DNA from: Candidatus Sumerlaeota bacterium
GTDB taxonomy: Bacteria > Sumerlaeota > Sumerlaeia > Sumerlaeales > Sumerlaeaceae
Length of the DNA stretch: 45,357 bases
Assembly (NCBI GenBank): GCA_026398535.1
Contig: JAPLSQ010000098.1
Location: 1 to 45,357, forward strand
Direction: 5' to 3'
Part shown: in pieces, positions 1 to 8,299 of the stretch
How the letters are laid out: the number at the start of each line of letters is the position of its first letter
How positions within the stretch are numbered: position 1 is the stretch's first letter
Notes under the pieces: model-generated
Databases searched by the model: none
What the model was told of the DNA's origin: nothing
Seen by the model: only the letters and a program-made list of their open reading frames with translations
Translations under genes and position numbers: made by a program

Positions 1-343
1 ATATTTTCCCAGATGTATAGCTTCTACAAGAACTTGTAGAGAATTTATCAAACGATATAAAGGACATATTTACAAATACACTCCTGTTCCACAAGAAAAT
101 TACGGATATAGTAAACAAAACATTCTTTACAAAATAGATGATTATAGAAATCCAATTTGTGCTAGTATAGGTTTGACTTATCGTTTTAATGTTAAAAAAC
201 TTTTATTATTTTGTTGTGATGAATTGGGCCGCGCTCGCAGGATTCATGCGTTACATACGCGGACAGCAGCAGATCACATGGGAAAAGGCGCGCCGTGCCG
301 CGCCTGTCGAGCCCGCATAATGGACGCGGATGACACACGATAA
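1..343 (+). other. AT-rich foreign-looking end segment with an open frame crossing a composition break
   Basis: Bases 1 to about 225 are very AT-rich, while everything after about 225 is GC-rich. One plus-strand frame (from base 2, partial at the left edge) stays open through the AT-rich part and runs on to a TAA at 341-343. The AT-rich part reads like natural protein, ending in ICASIGLTYRFNVKK, which resembles the last strand of a Bacteroidota-type outer-membrane beta-barrel; after the break the translation turns into arginine/alanine-rich nonsense. I infer a junction near 215-230, either an assembly chimera or a recent insertion. No gene is supported between the junction and 400. The stretch 344-400 holds only the leader of the next gene. 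Confidence 0.5.
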
Positions 344-400
344 AGTTTAACACAGGCGCACCGCCTGACAATAAAATGCCACACAGGAGGCACACTCTAT

Positions 401-730
401 ATGAGCAGTGAAGCAAACAAACCGATCGTCATCAATTTGCCGGGCTCGCGAATGCGCGCGGAAGAAAACGAGATCGTCCGGGGAACGCTGTTCGGCCACA
501 TCGACCGCGGCGAGAACCGGCTCGTCATTGATTTCGCAACGGTTGACTTCGTTGACAGCTCGTTTCTCGGTCTTCTGGTCATCGCCCTCAAGCGCGCCAC
601 GGCCAATGGAGGCGACATCAAACTGTGCAACCTTGGCAAATCGGTGCGAAGCATTTTTCAACTTTTAAGACTCCACAGGGTTTTTGACATATACGAAACG
701 GTGGACTCAGCCGTCGAAGCGTTTTCGTGA
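401..730 (+). CDS. STAS-domain anti-anti-sigma factor-like protein
   Basis: A 109-residue single-domain STAS protein of the SpoIIAA/RsbV type. Such proteins are phosphorylated on a Ser or Thr by a partner kinase and, when unphosphorylated, bind that kinase and release its target. The phosphoacceptor loop is visible as DFVDSSFLGLLV (residues about 49-60), with two serines at the usual site, followed by the amphipathic helix ALKRATANGGDIKL typical of the fold. The start is fixed by a strong AGGAGG about 12 bases upstream (384-389). The stop codon overlaps the start of the next gene, an HATPase, by four bases (GTGA), so the pair is translationally coupled as in partner-switching modules. No sigma factor lies nearby. 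The third gene of the unit is a glycosyltransferase, which may be the controlled target (inference). Confidence 0.88.
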   Translation: MSSEANKPIVINLPGSRMRAEENEIVRGTLFGHIDRGENRLVIDFATVDFVDSSFLGLLVIALKRATANGGDIKLCNLGKSVRSIFQLLRLHRVFDIYETVDSAVEAFS

Positions 731-1362
731 ATGGCCAGCCGCCATATTCAATAATCGTTCCATGCGCTCCGGCATCCTTCCGCGCCATGGAAGCCTTGTG
801 CGAGTCGTTCATGAGCGCGCACAACACCATGCCGGAGGAGAAGGCGCTGGCGCTAAGACTCGCGATATTCGAAGGATGCCGAAACGCGCTTGTTCAAATC
901 CCACTCGACGGCAGCATAGGATTTGCCCAGTTGTGTTTCATAAACAAACCCGGCGGATTCAGTGTCGAGATATCCGATCCCGGTCCGGGAATGATGATTG
1001 ATGGGGAACTTCCCCCTTACAGCCGGGAGCGAATCGGGCTTGAATACATCTTGCGGCAGGTGATGGGACAGACGGTGCTGGCCCTGATCGATTCGCCAAC
1101 GCGCATCCGCCTGCGCGCTGTCAATGAGCCGGAATCCATCGAGCATCAATCAAGGCTCGATCTGTTATGGGGACTCGGCAAGGGCGGTTATGGTTTGCTT
1201 ACGCTGTGCCGGTCATGGGCAAATGTCATTTATGATCACGAAGCCGGCAAAGGCACCATTCTCAGGTTGTCAGAACCACGAGTGATATTTGAAGAGGAGG
1301 AAAAATGGACGCAACAGTCGTCTTCCTCGCCTCAGAAGAGCACCCCGGACTCGACCCGCTAA
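727..1362 (+). CDS. HATPase-domain serine kinase, RsbW/SpoIIAB-like anti-sigma type
   Basis: A 211-residue GHKL ATPase of the HATPase_c_2 type, predicted to phosphorylate the STAS protein encoded just upstream. The N box is recognisable as EGCRNAL (residues 49-55, canonical E-x3-N), the G1 box as SDPGPGM (83-89), and a glycine-rich lid/G2 region as LGKGGYGL (about 150-157), ending in the strand GTILRL. It begins with GTG at 727, overlapping the STAS stop. Its 3' end overlaps the next gene by 58 bases in another frame; the conserved domain is complete before that overlap. At about 211 residues it is longer than SpoIIAB (about 146); residues 90-145 form an insertion of unknown role. The kinase is likely cytoplasmic and controls either an unlinked sigma factor or the co-encoded glycosyltransferase. 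Confidence 0.82.
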   Translation: MNGQPPYSIIVPCAPASFRAMEALCESFMSAHNTMPEEKALALRLAIFEGCRNALVQIPLDGSIGFAQLCFINKPGGFSVEISDPGPGMMIDGELPPYSRERIGLEYILRQVMGQTVLALIDSPTRIRLRAVNEPESIEHQSRLDLLWGLGKGGYGLLTLCRSWANVIYDHEAGKGTILRLSEPRVIFEEEEKWTQQSSSSPQKSTPDSTR

Positions 1363-3038
1363 CCCGCATCATTCCCGCGGCGATGACGCCCGTGCTCAAC
1401 CGCCCCGTGCTTGAGCATGCTTTGCGCTCCGCTGTGGGGCGGGGAATCACACAATTCCGCATCTGTCTGCATGATCAGCCGGAGCAGATTGAGGAGTATT
1501 TCGGCGAGGGATCAGCGTTCGGGGCGCATATCCGTTACAGCCTTCAACCAAAACCATCCGGCGGCGTTGCCACGCTCAAACGCATTTGGCGCGAGTTGTC
1601 AGAAATCATCCTCGTGCTGCCGACAAATGCCATCCATGATGTCAACATCGCCGATTTTCTTGCGTTCCATTCCAAGAGCGGCGCGCGAATCACAGCTGCC
1701 ATGCGATGGATGGCCGCCAACCATACTGAGGAGGAGTCCGGACAATACCAGATTCTGGGGGTGTACGCCATCGAATCAGAGTTGATCCGTGAATTCAACG
1801 GCTCTGCCGGAACAACAATCGCGGAATTATTCCGACATATATCAACCGGCGCGGAAAGCGTGAACAAATCCCATTGGAGCGCATTTTACGAACACCACGG
1901 CATATGGCTGCCGGTCACGAATTTCGCGGAATGGCAGTTGACATCCGACAAGATATGCGCCCAATGCGGTATTGAAATCGATCCCACAGCGGTCCTTCCC
2001 AAGGATGTAAGAGCTTCGATCAAGGGACCGGTTTTCATCGGACGAAATGCCGTGATAAGCGATAATGTGCGCCTGATCGGCCCAGCGGTGATTGGCAACA
2101 ACGCTGTCATCGGGCGGGGAACAAAAATAGAGCATTCGATCGTGTTCAACAACACCCTGGTTGGGGACGAACTCGATCTCAACGGCAACGCTGTGGCCGG
2201 ACCGCTTCTGATTAATATGGCCGAGGAATTAGGCATATGGATTGATGAGCCCGAGCTGATCAAAATCCGCGAGCAAAGCAGCGCCGGCGTGAAAATTGTC
2301 GATTTCTTGTTCGATTTTGCCGGACGGGCCGCTGCCCTGTGCGCGGTCATCTTATTATCACCTCTATTCCTTGTGATCGCGCTGTTGATTAAGCTCACAT
2401 CACGCGGCCCGATTTTCTATGTCTCGCACCGCAGTGCCAGCCCGGAAATCGCCATCTCGTCACAGAAGCTTGTCCGCCATCGTCCCGCGCGTTATGTCAG
2501 ATTCCGCGTTTTTCGCACCATGGTTCAGGATGCCGACAAGATGAAGCATGTGCTGGACGCAAAAAATCTTTATGATGGCGGTCCTTTCCGCAAGCTCGAG
2601 GATGATCCGCGCGTCACGCCCATCGGCAGATTCCTGCGCAAGACCAGCCTCGATGAGCTGCCGCTGCTTTTCAGCGTGGTCACTGGCAATCTGAAGCTGG
2701 TTGGCCTCTGGGCGCTGCCTGTATACGAAGCCGAGGAACTGGCGCGCAACAAATGGGGCGCCGGCAATGTTGACTTGAGCGAAGTGGGAATTCTGCGCTT
2801 CGAGGGCGAACCCGGCATCGCCGGCTTGTGGCAATCGCGCGGCCGGAGCAACCTGACCGCCGAAGAGCGCGCGATCCACGATTCCTACCAGGCGCTCGTC
2901 ATCTCGCGCTCGCGCGAATCCCATCCCATGAAGTTCTTCGGCGAGAACAAACTATCCGCGTGGGATGTGTTCAAGCACCGAACCGCAATCATCTGGGACA
3001 CGGCAAGGGCTGTGCTAGCCCGCACCGGGGCAAAGTGA
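1305..3038 (+). CDS. Fusion: degenerate nucleotidyltransferase, hexapeptide helix and membrane phosphoglycosyl transferase
   Basis: A 577-residue three-part protein. Residues 1-215 follow the sugar-1-phosphate nucleotidyltransferase fold, but the GGxGTR loop is replaced by ASEEHPG (9-15), the PKP lysine motif by PAAM (24-27) and the metal Asp region by LPTNAIHD, so this part is probably inactive. Residues 228-300 are left-handed beta-helix hexapeptide repeats (VFIGRNAVISDNVRLIG and similar). A membrane segment at 340-365 leads into a bacterial sugar transferase domain of the WbaP/WcaJ class, with RFRVFRTM (399-406), DDPRVTPIGRFLRKTSLDELP (433-453; catalytic pair D450-E451) and PGIAGLWQSRGR (503-514). 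This class moves a sugar-1-phosphate onto undecaprenyl phosphate to start exopolysaccharide repeat units. The usual LVGPRP reads LVGLWALP (465-472). GAGGAGG before ATG 1305 sets the start. It belongs to the STAS/HATPase unit. Confidence 0.85.
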   Translation: MDATVVFLASEEHPGLDPLTRIIPAAMTPVLNRPVLEHALRSAVGRGITQFRICLHDQPEQIEEYFGEGSAFGAHIRYSLQPKPSGGVATLKRIWRELSEIILVLPTNAIHDVNIADFLAFHSKSGARITAAMRWMAANHTEEESGQYQILGVYAIESELIREFNGSAGTTIAELFRHISTGAESVNKSHWSAFYEHHGIWLPVTNFAEWQLTSDKICAQCGIEIDPTAVLPKDVRASIKGPVFIGRNAVISDNVRLIGPAVIGNNAVIGRGTKIEHSIVFNNTLVGDELDLNGNAVAGPLLINMAEELGIWIDEPELIKIREQSSAGVKIVDFLFDFAGRAAALCAVILLSPLFLVIALLIKLTSRGPIFYVSHRSASPEIAISSQKLVRHRPARYVRFRVFRTMVQDADKMKHVLDAKNLYDGGPFRKLEDDPRVTPIGRFLRKTSLDELPLLFSVVTGNLKLVGLWALPVYEAEELARNKWGAGNVDLSEVGILRFEGEPGIAGLWQSRGRSNLTAEERAIHDSYQALVISRSRESHPMKFFGENKLSAWDVFKHRTAIIWDTARAVLARTGAK

Positions 3039-3090
3039 TCATGCCCCATTGCTTCAATTTATAATAGGCCCTTGTGGCGTACCAATAATC

Positions 3091-3305
3091 TCACGAAGTG
3101 TTATAGGCTGTGCAGGGATCGCTTGGCTTGCCGACGCCTCCGAATGGGTCGAACAGCATGCCTGAAATGTAAGGCGCCTGTGTCGTGATGCCCCATGCAT
3201 ACCGCCAACTGCAATGCCGTAAGCGGGCTGTGGACCCGCAGGCAGCGCATACCCGGGATTTTGATTCACAAAAGTTGTAGTTTCATTTTGATCTTTCATC
3301 ATCAT
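3091..3305 (-). pseudogene. Small Gly/Pro-rich protein gene with a one-base frameshift
   Basis: On the minus strand, an ATG at 3305 has AAGG about nine bases upstream and opens a frame that reads as natural protein (MMMKDQNETTTFVNQNPGYA, then PAGPQPAYGIAVGGMHG). Right after a run of four C on the plus strand (3191-3194) the sense moves by one frame and continues GITTQAPYISGMLFDPFG, then GVGKPSDPCTAYNTS and a TGA at 3093-3091. Adding one G to the run restores a 71-residue protein. I do not recognise the family; it has no signal peptide or clear domain. It lies between two plus-strand genes. The long minus-strand frame covering this place reaches far into the next gene and is otherwise antisense noise. 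Real decay and a homopolymer sequencing error are both possible. Confidence 0.4.
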
Positions 3306-3326
3306 CTTTTGCATCCTTGCTGACTC

Positions 3327-4400
3327 ATGAGCCTGAATGATACAAAAGGGCATGTTATTGCCCGCACCGATACTGCCAGCACGGTTGGGAACAAGCGCAA
3401 GAGCGAAGTCGTGTTGCGGGTCATCGGTTTGACAAAACATTTCCCTGTGAAGAAAGGTTTTTTCGGGCGCGAGGCGGGGCGTGTTCAGGCTGTCAACGAT
3501 GTGAGCTTTTATCTGCGGGAGAAAGAAACGCTTGGACTGGTGGGTGAAAGCGGATGCGGCAAAACGACGACCGGGCGGCTGATCCTGCAGCTTATCCGAC
3601 CGACGCGGGGAGAAGTGCGCCTGCTCGATTCCCCGGACTTGACAACACTCACCAACCGCCAACTGCTGCCATGGCGGCGCAGGATACAGATGATATTTCA
3701 GGACCCCTACAGCTCGCTCAATCCGCGCATGACCGTGGGCTCGATCATCGGCGAAGCGCTGACAATCCATAGGCTGGCAAAGGGAAGTGAAAAACAGGAA
3801 CGTGTCGGGCATCTGTTGCGCGAGGTGGGATTGAATGCCGGATCGATGAAACGGTTTCCGCATGAATTTTCAGGCGGCCAGCGCCAGCGCATCGGCATCG
3901 CGCGCGCGCTCGCGGTCGAACCATGTGTCATCATCGCAGATGAGCCTGTGAGCGCGCTTGACGTGTCAATCCAATCACAGATCATCAATCTGTTGCAACG
4001 GTTGCAGGAGGAGCGCGGAATATCGTTTGTTTTTATTGCCCATGATTTGAGCGTTGTGGGGCATATCAGCCATCGTGTGGCGGTGATGTATCTGGGAAGC
4101 ATTGTTGAAATCGGGCCGAAACTCGCGCTTTTTGAGCAGCCTTTTCACCCCTACACCCAGGCGCTTCTTGCCGCCGTGCCCAAGCCTGATCCGGCCAAAC
4201 GAGGCACGCGTGCCATTCTTCAGGGCGATGTGCCATCGCCGATCAAGCCTCCGCCGGGATGTCCCTTTCATCCCCGCTGTCCCAGACGATTCAATCCGTG
4301 CGATAAGATCGCGCCGATGCTTGAACAGCGAACAGAAGGGCATTTCGTGGCGTGTCACCTATATCACGGATCACCTGCTTCCGATGAAGCCCCCGCTTGA
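3327..4400 (+). CDS. Oligopeptide/dipeptide ABC transporter ATP-binding protein, OppF type (orphan)
   Basis: A 357-residue ABC ATPase that powers an inner-membrane peptide or oligosaccharide importer. Visible motifs: Walker A GESGCGKT (73-80), Q-loop FQDPYSSLNP (124-133), signature SGGQR (182-186), Walker B VIIADEP (201-207), H-loop in IAHDLSVVG, and the C-terminal oligopeptide transporter extension with FHPYTQALL and the cysteine cluster CPFHPRCPRRFNPC. No permease, binding protein or OppD partner lies beside it; the only full transporter in the window is at 22513-28600 and has its own OppF. There is no clear ribosome site for ATG 3327, and a GTG at 3411 just before the conserved start is a possible alternative. 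An amidohydrolase follows after about 30 bases, probably in the same transcript. Confidence 0.9.
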   Translation: MSLNDTKGHVIARTDTASTVGNKRKSEVVLRVIGLTKHFPVKKGFFGREAGRVQAVNDVSFYLREKETLGLVGESGCGKTTTGRLILQLIRPTRGEVRLLDSPDLTTLTNRQLLPWRRRIQMIFQDPYSSLNPRMTVGSIIGEALTIHRLAKGSEKQERVGHLLREVGLNAGSMKRFPHEFSGGQRQRIGIARALAVEPCVIIADEPVSALDVSIQSQIINLLQRLQEERGISFVFIAHDLSVVGHISHRVAVMYLGSIVEIGPKLALFEQPFHPYTQALLAAVPKPDPAKRGTRAILQGDVPSPIKPPPGCPFHPRCPRRFNPCDKIAPMLEQRTEGHFVACHLYHGSPASDEAPA

Positions 4401-4433
4401 CCTGCGCGCGCCATGGTTCCGAAAGGCCGGGGC

Positions 4434-5675
4434 ATGGATGCGATAATCGTCGCCAAAGCGGCATGGATCAATGGCCGCGAGCTTGCACACGACGCCGCCA
4501 TTATAGTCAGAGGCGGCCGTGTGCATGACATTGTTCCGCGCGCACAAATATCCCAGTCGATGGGCGCCGCAACGGAAATGCACGAAACGGCCCTCCTTCT
4601 GCCTGGTTTTATTAATGCCCATGCCCATCTTGAGTATACGAATCTTCAGGGACGGTTGCCGCGATATGATGATCGGGATTTCTGCGAATGGCTTGAGGCG
4701 GTCTATGAACTGAAACACACCATGATGGAGGATGCTTGCATCGCTTCTGTGAAAGCTGGGATTGACCATATCATCGCGGGAGGCGCCACAACCATCATCG
4801 ATTCAACCCACCGCTCTGAGACTGTCAGCATTCTGGCGGAAAGTCCGCTGCGCTTTTTCACTTTTTGTGAAGTCATTGCCTTTGATCAGGCGCGCGCTGC
4901 GGCAATCATGGATGGATTGCACGCCATGCTCGTATTGCCCCGTGGCCAGCGTTGCGCCGGTGTTGGCGTGAACCCTCACGCTCCATACACTGTGGGAGCG
5001 GCATTGCGTGCGCGGTTGCTTGTGTTTCTGCGCAACAATCCGGGCATCCGTTGCGCATGGCACTTGTGCGAGTCTTCAGCCGAAATGCAATTATTTGAGC
5101 ACGGAGACGGGCCTATGGCTGACTTTCTTTCGCGTCACGGACTCGATGCCGTGTTTGATGATATTCCGCGATGCCGCCCCGATGAGTTCCTTGCCCGTGA
5201 GAATCTGCTCGACCGTTGTGACGTGGCGTTTCACATGAACCATCCAATCCCCGAAACCGGAGCTTTCTTCCGGGCGCCTCGGATGATCACGCATTGTCCC
5301 GCGACGCATGAATATTTTCACCGCGAGCCTTTTCCGCTATGGCAGTTGATGAACGATGGAGCAAACATAGCCTTGGGAACCGACAGCGGCGCAAGCAGTG
5401 ATTCGCTGAGTATGCTGGATATGCTCCGAATGGCCGGAAGGACATTCCCGTCGCTGACCGGCCCACAGCTTTTGAATCTCGCGGGACACAATGCCGCTCA
5501 ATCCTGTGTCTTGCGCGAGCATGATCCTCCCTTGGGAGTGATTAGCCGTGACGCCGCGGCTGATTTCGTGGCGATTGATCATCCAGCTGGTTTAAGTGGT
5601 GACCTGCGCGAAATTCTGATGTCACCCGATACCCGGATAGCGTCCCTGTGGATCGCGGGGAGAAAGACGCTTTAA
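4434..5675 (+). CDS. Amidohydrolase, MTA/SAH (or aminodeoxyfutalosine) deaminase-like
   Basis: A metal-dependent hydrolase of the amidohydrolase superfamily, in the group that deaminates purine-like substrates. Metal and substrate motifs appear in the usual order: NAHAHLEYT near the N-terminus, NPHAPYTV, WHLCESSAEM, MITHCPATHEYF and the catalytic ALGTDSGASSDSLSM. These fit 5'-methylthioadenosine/S-adenosylhomocysteine deaminase, guanine deaminase and aminodeoxyfutalosine deaminase; I cannot tell which. I place the start at ATG 4434, with GAAAGG seven bases upstream; an in-frame ATG at 4413 lacks a ribosome site. The protein is then about 413 residues, normal for the family, and cytoplasmic. 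The stop overlaps the start of the next gene by one base (TAATG), so the two are coupled although their roles do not obviously match. Confidence 0.8.
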   Translation: MDAIIVAKAAWINGRELAHDAAIIVRGGRVHDIVPRAQISQSMGAATEMHETALLLPGFINAHAHLEYTNLQGRLPRYDDRDFCEWLEAVYELKHTMMEDACIASVKAGIDHIIAGGATTIIDSTHRSETVSILAESPLRFFTFCEVIAFDQARAAAIMDGLHAMLVLPRGQRCAGVGVNPHAPYTVGAALRARLLVFLRNNPGIRCAWHLCESSAEMQLFEHGDGPMADFLSRHGLDAVFDDIPRCRPDEFLARENLLDRCDVAFHMNHPIPETGAFFRAPRMITHCPATHEYFHREPFPLWQLMNDGANIALGTDSGASSDSLSMLDMLRMAGRTFPSLTGPQLLNLAGHNAAQSCVLREHDPPLGVISRDAAADFVAIDHPAGLSGDLREILMSPDTRIASLWIAGRKTL

Positions 5676-8264
5676 TGACAGGCCTTATCATGGCCGGCGT
5701 CCTTGTTGCGCTCATTGTCGGAGCCGGTTGTGCCATCATCCTGTCCACAACATCGCGCCAATCCCGCTCGTGGCAGCCGTTGGAGCTTATGACCGCCGTC
5801 GTGTTGGGAGGCGCCGGCGCGGCTGCCATCATCGCCATGTTGCTTGGCTATTTGGGTATCTTTAATTTATGGGCTCAGGCCTTGTCGCTTCTGCTCATTA
5901 TCATTGCCGGATCATATTTCGCGCGCCACAAGCTCATCCATCTCAGGCTTGCCAGCCCCCGCTGGATCGAAGCGCTGGCTGTCATTGCGGCTGCCGCCAC
6001 GCTGACTTTCGGCATCGCTTTTCATTTTGATGAGATAGAAGGACAGCGTGATCCAGGCGTCTATGTGGGATCGGGCATTGAACTGGCTCGAACGGGAGAT
6101 TTTGGCTGGAACGATCCGCTTGTCGTGGATTTCGGTTTTGATGCGGTCAGCCATCTTTTCATCGACTGGAAAGATGTTCACAAGGGCAAGCCACGCTGGG
6201 AACGCCTTCCGGGCTTCTATTTTTCTGATCCCGCGTCGGGACGCATTTTACCGCAGTTTCTGAAAGGGTATGAGGCGTGGCTTGCCATGGCCTTTGCTTG
6301 CGGCGGCGCCCGCGCAACGCAATGCGTAAATGCGGCTTTCGCCGCGCTCGCGCTCATGGCTTTTTTCTGCGCGCTGAGGCGGATTGTCTCCGGACCGGCA
6401 GCCATTTTCGGCATGATATTGTTGTCTCTCAATGCTGCCCAACTCTGGTATGCCAGATTTACGAGCAATGAAATGATGGTTCAGGCATTTGTCTGGGGCT
6501 TTGTTTTCATGTATTCGCGTTCATTGTCAGATGATCGTGAGACGCGCTGTTCAAGCGCCGATGCGCTGTTTGGACTTTTCCTGCTGACCGTGGCCGCGCT
6601 GACCAAGTTCGCGGCGTGGGGTTTCATTCCGCTTGCCGCGTTCGTGGCAGGGCTGCACAAGAGCCAGGGGCGATTACGCGTTAATTTTGTTGTCCTGTGG
6701 CTTTCCATGGCCGCCGCCGCCGCCGCAACTTACTTCCATGCCCGCTTTTTTGCCTACTATTATTTCTTTGGCTCCTGGTCTTTTACCGCGGGAAGACTCG
6801 GCCACATTTTTCATGATCCCTTTCATCTATATTGGCGGAACCATGGCATGTGTTTCCCTTGGATCGATGCTGTGTCCGGCATGGAATGCGTTAGCTGACA
6901 GGCTGGCGGCGCCGCGAGTCCGCGCGACAGTTATCTCCATCGCTGCAATCATCGTCTTCGCCATATTCTTACACCAATTACGCTTATACACGGCAACAGC
7001 CGCCGAGCATCGCGATGTCTGGGGCGAGAACACCAACCTGGTGGAATTCGCGTTTTATTATTCAACGCCCGTGTTTTTTGTCGCGGTGGCAGGAATTGCG
7101 TTGATGATATTCCGCGTCAATTCGCCGGGATTTGCGGCGCTGTTGCTCATGCTCCTTGGCTCGTCGGTCTTTCTTGTCTGGCGCAATATTGATGCGCTTC
7201 ATCCATGGGCCGCGCGCCGCTGGATGATTTTTCTCCTGCCAGTATTCTGCGCCGGCGCCGCCTATCCGGCAGCATGGCTTTGGGAGATGCGCCGCTGGTG
7301 GTCGCGCATTATTTCATTCGTGGCGGCCGCGTTGCTGGCGGCGCTGATTCTGCTGGCCGCTCCTCAACTTAATCTTTCGCGCAATTTTCATGGCGCGATA
7401 GCGTCGGCGGATACTCTCGCGCAGCATTTCCGCCCAGACGACCTGATACTCACCCATCCAACGGGCATGATTCAGCAGTTTTCTCCCTATTTGAATGCCA
7501 GACATGGTGTGGGGTTTTATACACAACAATATAACGCGGAGTCGTGGCGCGCCAGCATGCCAGTTGCCCGCGCGTCGGCGCTCATGGGGCGTCGCGCCCT
7601 TTATGTGAGCGATGTGCCGATACCCGTGGACGGGTCCGAGCCTCCGCCATTCTTCAAACAAATCATGTCAGTGCCCATCCGATACAAGTATCTGCCCGAC
7701 GGCAATCACGCTCTCCCCACAACCGCCACTGCTGAAAACATGACCTTCAGGATTTACCAGATGGATCCGGAACGCATTCCGCCCGGATGGTGGCCGGAAA
7801 TGGCCACAATCCCCGAAAACATCCGCCAAGAACTCCCCGTCGAGTTGCGCATGAATGCCAAGGCCGATCCATTCCTGACCAACTTCTTCAAACCGGTCGA
7901 CTTGCCGGACGGACGCAGCATTCGCTGGACAGATGGTTCCGGGCGCGTGCGCATCGGCGATCTCATCACATTTCCCATCAGGGAAGGGCCGGTGCGCATC
8001 AGCGCGGAGCTCAACTCGGGCCGTCCCGAGCTTGCCGCGCCCTTGCAGGTTGAATGGTATCTCAATCCGAACATTCCGTCAAGGGCATGGCATCTTGGAA
8101 CAACGGGTGTGTGGGCGGAATGGACACGGGCGGGCGTCGATGTTGACGCGTCCATGCTTCGGCCCGATTCCATCATTGAGCTGAAAACCCTCCGTCCTTC
8201 CGTGGGGACGGTGTTTCCCCAGGGAAAGCTTGGCGTGCTTGTCTCATCGATCAGGGCAGATTGA
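5675..8264 (+). pseudogene. GT39-like polytopic membrane glycosyltransferase, interrupted by a one-base frameshift
   Basis: Two overlapping frames together make one membrane protein of about 862 residues. The first (from ATG 5675, TAATG overlap with the previous stop) has about ten hydrophobic helices and an early periplasmic loop with EIEGQRDPGVYVGSGIELA, like the acidic loop of GT-C glycosyltransferases such as PMT/ArnT. It ends at 6898 after reading into nonsense. The second, effective from about 6815 to 8264, continues with membrane helices and a soluble C-terminal domain of about 280 residues that I do not recognise. Removing one T from the run near 6811-6816 joins them smoothly (GHIFMIPFIYIGGTMACVS). 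It probably moves sugars from a lipid carrier to an envelope polymer, in keeping with the exopolysaccharide genes next door. Whether the break is real or a sequencing error cannot be judged here. Confidence 0.65.
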
Positions 8265-8299
8265 CAGCGTTCCGCAGAGCCATCATTCTGAACGATTGA

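Noticed and set aside
3054..3863. 269-codon minus-strand frame
   Set aside because: Most of it is antisense to the OppF-type gene; only its last part (from about 3314 down) reads like protein and is treated as the small frameshifted gene.
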